From an uncultured Clostridium sp. (lineage in GTDB: Bacteria > Bacillota > Clostridia > Lachnospirales > Lachnospiraceae), in contig USBM01000132.1 in NCBI GenBank assembly GCA_900552885.1, positions 1-6,199 on the forward strand: a DNA stretch of 6,199 bases, written 5' to 3'. The notes under the pieces were generated by a model. The model did not search any database. It saw nothing but the letters and a program-made list of their open reading frames with translations, and was not told where the DNA came from. Shown one piece after another: positions 1-5,096 of this stretch. A program made the translations under genes and the position numbers. Positions within the stretch are counted from its first letter, which is position 1. Every line of letters begins with the position of its first letter.

Positions 1-168
1 AATTGATTCCTGTGAAATATAACCATCCGCATAGGTATCGGAGCCTAATTCAATAATACTGCTGACATAATCCAACTGCCGATACCCCTTCTTCGCAGTC
101 ACCTCGAAGATCTTCATGGTTACATCGGTAGAACCAACATCAATTGCAGCAAATGTTTTGTATGCCAT
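1..168 (-). CDS. ppx: Ppx/GppA-type exopolyphosphatase, N-terminal part (cut by window edge)
   Basis: Only the first 56 codons are present; the gene runs off the left edge. The protein begins MAYKTFAAIDVGSTDVTMKI, which carries the phosphate-1 motif (D-x-G-S-T near residues 10-14) of the ASKHA/actin-like ATPase fold. The following acidic F-E-V strand and the L-G-S-D-T-Y-A-D-G segment (about residues 42-50) resemble the start of clostridial Ppx/GppA proteins. Family members hydrolyse terminal phosphate from inorganic polyphosphate or the gamma-phosphate of pppGpp, in the cytoplasm; which substrate applies here cannot be told from 56 residues. The ATG directly abuts the pheA stop codon (TAA|ATG) and is preceded by a strong AGGAGG, so the start is well supported and translation is probably coupled to pheA. 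Other ASKHA proteins share the first motif, so the family call is good but not certain. Confidence 0.75.
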   Translation of the reverse strand, partial: MAYKTFAAIDVGSTDVTMKIFEVTAKKGYRQLDYVSSIIELGSDTYADGYISQESI

Positions 169-1332
169 TTACGCATTCCTCCTGTTCTCCTGCTCTGAAA
201 CAAAACATCCAAGAATTCGGAAATTCTCTGTCTCAGCCATAATGCCTTTTAAGGCATTCACTACATCAACATCTCCCAAATTACCTTCAAAATCTACAAA
301 GAAACAATACTCCCATTGTTTACCGGATAACGGAATTGACTCAATACTTGTCATATTCACGTTATTAAAAATAAAATGTGCAAGAATATTGTACAATGTA
401 CCACATGTATGCGGAAGTGAAAATGAGATACTGACCTTATTGGCGTTCTCCTCATATTCCCGCTTCTTTGATACAATAACAAACCGTGTTGTATTATTAT
501 CTGAAACATTGAGCTTATAATTAAGTATACTAAGACCATACAATCTCGCTGCACGCTCGCTGGCAATCGCAACCTGAGTTGCATCCCCGTCATCATGTAC
601 TTTCTTAGCACTTAATGCGGTATTTGCCATGCTGACCTGTCTCCAGTCCATCCGCTCTAAATATTCCTTCGACTGCATCAGACCTTGTGGGTGTGAATAT
701 ACCGTTGTGACTTTCGAAAGATCTGTCCCCGGAATTCCGAGCAGACATTGATTCACCGCTACCATCTGTTCTCCAACAATAGACAAAGAAAACCTGTCTA
801 GCAGATCATAGATTCCATTCACAAAACCGGCAGACGAATTCTCAATTGGCAGGACACCATAATCTGCACAACCTTCCGCCACTCTTCTCGCCACATCATG
901 GAAATCCTTTACATTACTGCCATAAACATCCTCACCAAAATAAGCAATCATAGCCGTTTCCGCAAACGCACCCGGAACCCCTGCATATACAACTTTTGTA
1001 TCTACATTGCGTTCTAAATGCTGCACTTTAGTAAACATTTTCTCTATGACATGCTCCTGATCGCCAATCACACGGTATTGATATCGTCTTGACACAGACA
1101 TGATCTGCAGAAACAGTTCCCGCACACTTTTTGCATTAAACTCAGTACTTGCCATATGCCCTAACTTATCCAATTTCTCCAATTCCCGTTGCCGGTCATA
1201 GATTGGTTTACCTGTTGACATCTTATATTCTGCGACCTGCAAAGCAAGCTCCATACGCTTTTCGATCAATCCAACTATCTGTTTATCCACCTGATCAATC
1301 TCTTGTCTGGTTACACTTAAATCCTGTATCAT
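169..1332 (-). CDS. pheA: Bifunctional chorismate mutase / prephenate dehydratase (P-protein)
   Basis: A 387-residue cytoplasmic enzyme that converts chorismate to prephenate and then to phenylpyruvate, the phenylalanine branch. Residues about 1-90 form an AroQ chorismate mutase: R9, R26, K37, D46, R49 and E50 fall at a constant offset of two from the E. coli active-site residues R11, R28, K39, D48, R51 and E52, and Q85 may match Q88. Residues about 113-292 are the prephenate dehydratase, with YAGVPGAFAE (116-125), LPIENSSAG (161-169), SHPQG (213-217) and the catalytic TRF at 282-284. Residues about 299-380 are an ACT regulatory domain, expected to bind phenylalanine for feedback inhibition. 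Its two ligand motifs deviate: GTLY (311-314) where E. coli has GALV, and ESIP (331-334) where ESRP is usual. The length matches the family. The ATG follows AAGGAG, which overlaps the folBK stop. The gene starts 11 nt after folBK and abuts the next gene, so it is very likely cotranscribed. Confidence 0.96.
   Translation of the reverse strand: MIQDLSVTRQEIDQVDKQIVGLIEKRMELALQVAEYKMSTGKPIYDRQRELEKLDKLGHMASTEFNAKSVRELFLQIMSVSRRYQYRVIGDQEHVIEKMFTKVQHLERNVDTKVVYAGVPGAFAETAMIAYFGEDVYGSNVKDFHDVARRVAEGCADYGVLPIENSSAGFVNGIYDLLDRFSLSIVGEQMVAVNQCLLGIPGTDLSKVTTVYSHPQGLMQSKEYLERMDWRQVSMANTALSAKKVHDDGDATQVAIASERAARLYGLSILNYKLNVSDNNTTRFVIVSKKREYEENANKVSISFSLPHTCGTLYNILAHFIFNNVNMTSIESIPLSGKQWEYCFFVDFEGNLGDVDVVNALKGIMAETENFRILGCFVSEQENRRNA
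178..183 (-). promoter_or_regulatory. Ribosome binding site for the Ppx/GppA gene, inside the pheA 3' end
   Basis: The minus strand reads AGGAGG followed by 9 nt and ATG. The site lies wholly within the last codons of pheA, just before its TAA stop. It fixes the start of the downstream gene at 168, where the stop and start codons touch with no spacer. An ATG at 174-176 is closer to the site but lies in another frame and does not give the Ppx-like protein. Confidence 0.8.
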
Positions 1333-1339
1333 CCTTGCT

Positions 1340-1345
1340 CTCCTT
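1340..1345 (-). promoter_or_regulatory. Ribosome binding site for pheA, overlapping the folBK stop
   Basis: The minus strand reads ATATAAGGAGAGCAAGGATG: the folBK TAA stop at 1344-1346 runs directly into the AAGGAG Shine-Dalgarno sequence, and ATG follows 7 nt later. The arrangement leaves no room for a separate promoter or terminator between folBK and pheA and suggests coupled translation. Confidence 0.75.
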
Positions 1346-2174
1346 ATATCTGAGGCTTCTGTTCCTGCAATTCCCTGAACAACTCCATAACCGACCGATG
1401 TAACACCGGGTGGATATAATATGGAGCAATCGACATAAGCGGTTCTAACACAAATGCCCGTTTCGGTATCTCAATATGAGGAACCGTCAACTTCTGTGTA
1501 TGCATAATCACATCATCATAAAACAAAATATCAATATCCAATGTTCTCGGTCCCCAATGAACGACCCGTTCCCGATGTGCTTCCCGCTCAATATCCATTG
1601 TTGTTTCAAGTAATTCTTCCGGCGTCTTCAATGTCTGTATCTCTAATGCCCCATTTAGAAAATCATCCTGCTCCACACCACCATACGGCTCCGTCTCAAT
1701 GTAATCGGACACTGCTGTTACCTTCGTATCCTCTAATGCATTCAGACGGTCAATTGCGAAATCCAGATAACCTTCCTTATCACCCATATTCGATCCTATT
1801 GACAAATATACTGTGTGCCAGCCCCGTTCTATCTGCACTGCTACGGTATCTAGCGATACTCTCACCGGTGCCCACGGCTTCTTAACCGTAATGCCAACCC
1901 TCTGAAGTGGTTCATACGCAAGTAATAACCGCCTTGCAATTTCTTCCGCCAAACGTTCAATCAGCATATACCGTTCTGTCTCAACTAACTTTTTGATGAA
2001 CTGACACACCTCGCCATAATCCAATGACTTTGTCAGATCATCCGTCTTACCTGCCGGTCTGGTATCGAGATAAAGATATGCACTAATGATAAACTTCTGA
2101 CCCAAAAACGCTTCTTCCTCAAATACTCCATGATACCCAAATACTTCCATATTCTCAATGATAATCTGGTCCAT
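1344..2174 (-). CDS. folBK: Fused dihydroneopterin aldolase / HPPK (FolB-FolK)
   Basis: A 276-residue two-domain cytoplasmic folate enzyme. Residues about 1-116 are FolB, which splits 7,8-dihydroneopterin into 6-hydroxymethyl-7,8-dihydropterin and glycolaldehyde: the start MDQIIIENMEVFGYHGVFEE, LDYGEV (51-56), LIERLAEEIA (71-80) and K99-P100 carry the expected Glu, Tyr, Glu and Lys active-site positions. Residues about 120-276 are FolK, which pyrophosphorylates that product with ATP: SIGSNMGDK (125-133), ETEPYGG (160-166), DFLN (171-174) and WGPRTLDIDILFYD (207-220), in which D213 and D215 are the magnesium ligands. The domains are joined by only a few residues. Such fusions are known in Firmicutes, for example SulD of Streptococcus pneumoniae. 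The ATG at 2174 has AGGAG seven bases upstream. The gene is preceded by a 119-bp AT-rich spacer with a hairpin and followed 11 nt later by pheA. Confidence 0.96.
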   Translation of the reverse strand: MDQIIIENMEVFGYHGVFEEEAFLGQKFIISAYLYLDTRPAGKTDDLTKSLDYGEVCQFIKKLVETERYMLIERLAEEIARRLLLAYEPLQRVGITVKKPWAPVRVSLDTVAVQIERGWHTVYLSIGSNMGDKEGYLDFAIDRLNALEDTKVTAVSDYIETEPYGGVEQDDFLNGALEIQTLKTPEELLETTMDIEREAHRERVVHWGPRTLDIDILFYDDVIMHTQKLTVPHIEIPKRAFVLEPLMSIAPYYIHPVLHRSVMELFRELQEQKPQI

Positions 2175-2181
2175 GTATCCT

Positions 2182-2186
2182 CTCCT
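2182..2186 (-). promoter_or_regulatory. Ribosome binding site for folBK
   Basis: The minus strand reads AGGAG, then 7 nt, then ATG at 2174. The site lies 8 nt downstream of the hairpin at 2195-2213, so folding of that hairpin need not cover it, although a larger alternative fold could. Confidence 0.75.
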
Positions 2187-2194
2187 ATTCTACC

Positions 2195-2213
2195 ATAGCG
2201 GATTTCCCGCTAT
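2195..2213 (-). other. Stem-loop in the folBK 5' leader
   Basis: A perfect 7-bp inverted repeat (ATAGCGG, loop GAAAT, CCGCTAT on the minus strand) stands in the 119-bp gap between folP and folBK. The surrounding 2214-2293 is very AT-rich with short A runs on the minus strand. No T-tract follows the stem in either direction, so it is not a typical intrinsic terminator. Possible roles are an mRNA processing or stabilising element, or part of a translation control element acting on the nearby ribosome binding site. I found no convincing -35/-10 pair in the spacer: TAAAAT sequences occur twice but without a matching -35. Confidence 0.55.
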
Positions 2214-2293
2214 CGTTAAATATATGTTCTATTTTACACTGTTTTTTCTGATATATTTTACATAGATTTAATATTTTTTTGAAATTTGTACAT

Positions 2294-3103
2294 TTACTGT
2301 GCTCTTAAAATTGCCTGTGCCATGGAAAGCCCCCGCATATTCGTCTTCACATCATGAACGCGGAAGATGGAACAGCCTGCCATCAATCCCATAACCGACG
2401 TCGTCATCGTACCCTCTTCCCTCTCCGTCACCGGAAGGTCTAATGTTAATCCAATCATGGACTTTCTAGAAGTTCCTAAGAGAACCGGATACCCTAGTTC
2501 TTTCAATCTTCCAACATGTTTCATCACGGAAAGATTCTGATCCAGATCTTTGGCAAATCCAATTCCCGGATCCAGTATAATGTGTTCCCTTGCTATTCCC
2601 GCTGCAAGTGCCATATCCGCACTTTCCTGTAGATCGGCAAGCACATCTTCTATTAAATTCTGATAGTTCGTATCTTTTCGGTTATGCATCAGACAACACG
2701 GAATTCCAGCCTCGGCAATTACTTTTGCCATAGTTCCATCCCATTTCAATCCCCAGATATCATTTAACAGATCCGCTCCTGCTTCAATCCCCGCCTGTGC
2801 TACGTCCGATTTATACGTATCCAACGAGATTGGCACATCAAATCTTGTCTTCAATGCCTCAATTACCGGACAAACCCGTTCGATCTCTTCAGCCGATGTG
2901 ATCTTAATATGATTCGGTCTGGTCGATTCCCCTCCAACATCCAGGATTGCCGCTCCTTCTTCTACCATACGTTCTGCCTGTTTCAATGCATGATCCATGT
3001 CATTATACTTTCCGCCGTCCGAAAAAGAATCCGGTGTTACATTCAGGATTCCCATTACATAAAATTCATGTTCTAAGTCAAATTCTTTTGTTCCAATCTT
3101 CAT
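2294..3103 (-). CDS. folP: Dihydropteroate synthase
   Basis: A 269-residue TIM-barrel enzyme that condenses 6-hydroxymethyl-7,8-dihydropterin pyrophosphate (from FolK) with p-aminobenzoate to give dihydropteroate; it is the sulfonamide target. The whole family signature is present: MGILNVTPDSFSDGG (17-31), DVGGESTRP (55-63), SLDTYKSDVA (93-102), NDIWG (114-118), MHN (139-141), DPGIGFAKD (178-186), LLGTSRKSMIG (208-218) and the C-terminal RVHDV (248-252). R62, D95, N114, D178, K214, R248 and H250 stand where pterin and substrate ligands are expected. Loop 2 reads STRPNH where most family members have STRPG. Length is normal for the family. The ATG at 3103 follows AAAGGGGAA about 10 nt upstream, and the HD gene stops 21 nt before it, fitting one operon. 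Downstream there is a 119-bp AT-rich gap rather than a clear terminator. Confidence 0.97.
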   Translation of the reverse strand: MKIGTKEFDLEHEFYVMGILNVTPDSFSDGGKYNDMDHALKQAERMVEEGAAILDVGGESTRPNHIKITSAEEIERVCPVIEALKTRFDVPISLDTYKSDVAQAGIEAGADLLNDIWGLKWDGTMAKVIAEAGIPCCLMHNRKDTNYQNLIEDVLADLQESADMALAAGIAREHIILDPGIGFAKDLDQNLSVMKHVGRLKELGYPVLLGTSRKSMIGLTLDLPVTEREEGTMTTSVMGLMAGCSIFRVHDVKTNMRGLSMAQAILRAQ

Positions 3104-3124
3104 GTGTTAAGTTCCCCTTTGTTG

Positions 3125-3604
3125 TTAATATATAATGGTTGAATTCTTACGTTCTTCTTCCCAGTAACAATCCTTCCGTGCTTTACAAGCATAACAGCCC
3201 CTGCACCTTTTATCTGCCTGATATAGCAGCCGGCTGAATTCCTGTCCCTTCGCATCGTACTTTTTGTGATCACCAATTGCCTGCAGGATCATTGTCTTTT
3301 CATCCTGTGTGAAATCACAGTCCCCCAATATCTCTTCTGCCAGCCGGATTCCTGCCTCGTGATGAGATATCTCATGCATGTATTCCTCATACCGGCCTAT
3401 ATCATGCAACAATGCGGTGGCATAGATCACTTCTTTATCATAATCCAAGTGCTGTTCTAACACCATAATATACAAAATGCGGGCAACATCTAAACAATGC
3501 TCTAATCCATGTCTGCAAAAGATCCGATCCCGTTCCGCATCCTGTATTCCCTCCATTGCCTCAATGTACAGCGGGTGTGCCATAATCTGTTCTATTCTTA
3601 TCAT
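3125..3604 (-). CDS. HD-domain phosphohydrolase with Cys-rich C-terminus, in folate cluster
   Basis: A 159-residue protein with the HD metal-dependent phosphohydrolase fold. The metal ligands can be read as H36 (in HCLDVAR), H67-D68 (LLHDIGRYEEY) and D131 (LLYQADK); H81/H82 and H113 could contribute to a second metal site. It has no membrane segment or signal peptide, so it is probably cytoplasmic. After the catalytic core comes a cluster C134-x2-C137-x2-C140-x5-C146 followed by W148, which may bind a metal. HD enzymes hydrolyse nucleotides or other phosphate esters, and the substrate here is not determinable from sequence. The gene sits between folC and folP: its ATG abuts the folC stop (TAA|ATG) with GGAAGGA just upstream, and folP follows after 21 nt. 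This placement suggests a role in pterin or folate metabolism, such as dephosphorylating a dihydroneopterin phosphate. That is inference. The archaeal MptB, an HD enzyme acting on a cyclic dihydroneopterin phosphate, shows that the fold can do such chemistry. Confidence 0.85.
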   Translation of the reverse strand: MIRIEQIMAHPLYIEAMEGIQDAERDRIFCRHGLEHCLDVARILYIMVLEQHLDYDKEVIYATALLHDIGRYEEYMHEISHHEAGIRLAEEILGDCDFTQDEKTMILQAIGDHKKYDAKGQEFSRLLYQADKRCRGCYACKARKDCYWEEERKNSTIIY

Positions 3605-4882
3605 TTAGTTCCTTCCCAGAAGCCCCATATAAGATAAAGAGCCCCATGCAACAATAACCGCAGATTGTCCTTGCCTGTCATATTCTTCCCATACCTCACC
3701 GGCACAGTGACATGCCTTTGCGACACTCTCACAATATATCGTATCCTTACAATATGGCAGAATATCCGCTCTTAACTGTTCCCCTGAAAGTCCTCTCTCT
3801 ACCGGCGGGGTAATCGTGTAGATATGTGCAGCCATCGGACATAATGTGGCTATCATCTTCTCATATTCTTTGTCCTTTAATATTCCTATTATAAAGATTA
3901 TATGAGGTGTTTTAAAATGTTTTTCCAAGCTTCTCTTAAGTGCCTTCCCCCCCTCAATATTATGTGCTCCATCCCGAATCATCAATGGTCTGTCAGCCAG
4001 CTTTTCAAACCTTGCAGACCACTTAGCCTTTTTTAAACTGTCCTTTATCAAAGAACCATCTAATAATAATTTCGTCTCAATCGCCGTAACCGCATTATAT
4101 ATCTGATAATCTCCTGCTAACGAGATCTCATATTCTTCTCCTTTATAGCAGAAGCGGCTTCCGTCTAACGACTCCTCTAATATAGTAATCTGCGACCGGT
4201 CTGCTATCTGAAACGCCGGAAGCTCTGCATCCGCATTACACTCCCTCCATTCCTTGCATAAAACCTCACATACCGTATCTATATTCGGATAACTGACAAC
4301 CGGACTTCCTTTCTTAATTATACCGGCTTTCTGATAAGCAATCTTTTCTACCGTATCACCAAGGAACTGCATATGATCCATTCCAATCGACGCAAACACC
4401 GTGCAAAGAGGAGCATCCACTACATTCGTTGCATCCTCTCTCCCGCCCATACCTGTCTCTAATATCACAATATCCACTGCTTCTTTTACAAAATAGGAAA
4501 AAGCAACTGCCGTCTCCACTTCAAAAGCAGTCGGAAGCTCTCTGCCTTCCCTCTGCATGTCACATAATACCGTATGGACCTGTGCAAAAATATCCGTAAA
4601 CTCCTCTTCTTCCATTGCCTTTCCATTCACTTGAAACCGTTCCAGATAAGTAAACAATGTTGGTGAAATATAACGTCCAACCCGTTTCCCTTCTGCCTGA
4701 TACATACAATCAAGAAACGTGCAGATGCTTCCCTTTCCATTCGTCCCAGCCACATGGATCACACTTAACTGATTCTGCGGATCACCAAGCCGTCTCAGCA
4801 GTTCTTTTACATTTGCAAGCCCTAATATACTTCCTTTCTTCCCGATTTGATTCATATATTCCATTGCTGTTTGATATGTCAT
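3605..4882 (-). CDS. folC: Folylpolyglutamate synthase / dihydrofolate synthase
   Basis: A 425-residue Mur-ligase-type ATP-dependent enzyme that adds glutamate to dihydropteroate (making dihydrofolate) and/or polyglutamates to folates. The P-loop is AGTNGKGS (45-52). YISPTLFTYLERFQVNG (71-87) is the clostridial version of the SPHL-ER-NG folate-binding segment. ETGMGG (142-147) with DATN (150-153), GMDHMQFLGDTVEKIA (167-182) and QKAGIIK (184-190) provide E142, H170 and the probably carbamylated K185. The C-terminal domain begins near W288 and has DGAHN (304-308). Length is normal. Both activities are common in this family, but sequence alone does not prove both. The chosen ATG gives the typical family N-terminus, although it lacks a good Shine-Dalgarno (the nearest purines are GAGAGA about 15 nt and GGG about 10 nt away). 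It is the first gene of the folate run, downstream of a likely promoter, and the HD gene begins exactly at its stop codon. Confidence 0.95.
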   Translation of the reverse strand: MTYQTAMEYMNQIGKKGSILGLANVKELLRRLGDPQNQLSVIHVAGTNGKGSICTFLDCMYQAEGKRVGRYISPTLFTYLERFQVNGKAMEEEEFTDIFAQVHTVLCDMQREGRELPTAFEVETAVAFSYFVKEAVDIVILETGMGGREDATNVVDAPLCTVFASIGMDHMQFLGDTVEKIAYQKAGIIKKGSPVVSYPNIDTVCEVLCKEWRECNADAELPAFQIADRSQITILEESLDGSRFCYKGEEYEISLAGDYQIYNAVTAIETKLLLDGSLIKDSLKKAKWSARFEKLADRPLMIRDGAHNIEGGKALKRSLEKHFKTPHIIFIIGILKDKEYEKMIATLCPMAAHIYTITPPVERGLSGEQLRADILPYCKDTIYCESVAKACHCAGEVWEEYDRQGQSAVIVAWGSLSYMGLLGRN

Positions 4883-4978
4883 GTACTTATACCCGATCTC
4901 TCTTATTTATTAGTCCCATCTTATCACAGAATGTATGCAGATTCCAGTCCAAACCCTCTCATCCGTCGACTCGATAAT

Positions 4979-4984
4979 ATTATA
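4979..4984 (-). promoter_or_regulatory. Probable -10 element of the folate operon promoter
   Basis: The minus strand has a perfect TATAAT, preceded by TG, between the deacetylase terminator and folC. It would start transcription near 4970-4973 and give a leader of about 90 nt. No good -35 is visible: the hexamer 17 nt upstream is CGGAGA. The -10 lies inside a 10-bp palindrome, ATAATATTAT. Its position after a terminator and before the first gene of a tight gene run is the main support. A weak -35 could mean an activator is needed. Confidence 0.5.
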
Positions 4985-5003
4985 CACGCACCAAATTCAT
5001 ATC

Positions 5004-5027
5004 TCCGTACAGTTGCAAATCCGTACA
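5004..5027 (-). repeat. Two direct copies of TGTACGGA upstream of the folC promoter
   Basis: The minus strand carries TGTACGGA twice (5020-5027 and 5004-5011) with a 16-bp period. Relative to a start near 4972 they lie at about -33 to -40 and -49 to -56. They could be a pair of regulator binding sites, but an 8-bp repeat can also arise by chance. Confidence 0.4.
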
Positions 5028-5045
5028 CGGCTTATTGTATACTAA

Positions 5046-5096
5046 AAGACACCTCTGCGTTTCCCTTATTCAAAAGGTTCCACACAAAGGTGCCTT
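5046..5096 (-). terminator. Stem-loop terminator after the polysaccharide deacetylase gene
   Basis: On the minus strand the arms AAGGCACCTTTGTGT (5082-5096) and ACGCAGAGGTGTCTT (5046-5060) pair over 15 bp when three G-U wobbles are allowed, leaving a 21-nt loop that may contain a small CCTT/AAGG inner stem. The first arm starts directly after the deacetylase TAG stop at 5097. The 3' arm ends in a short T run (TTTT at 5044-5047, then AGTATAC). The T-tract is weak, but the position and stem length make an intrinsic terminator the best reading. The plus strand after the stem is also pyrimidine-rich (CTTCTATTCTTCT), though no plus-strand gene needs it. Confidence 0.7.

Noticed and set aside
116..520. 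Plus-strand open frame of 134 codons opposite pheA
   Set aside because: It lies antisense to the well-supported ACT and dehydratase domains of PheA and has no recognisable motif or ribosome binding site.
2195..2213. Intrinsic terminator after folP
   Set aside because: The stem is perfect but short and has no T-tract on either strand, so it is listed as a leader hairpin instead.
4934..4941. Sporulation sigma-E type -10 (CATACATT) in the folC leader
   Set aside because: The sequence resembles the sigma-E -10, but no ATA-type -35 lies 14-15 nt upstream and the downstream gene is housekeeping.
4883..4984. THF riboswitch upstream of folC
   Set aside because: The gene context is right, but by eye the leader lacks the conserved THF (folT) motif blocks. 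No covariance scan could be run, so it is reported only as an unexplained leader.
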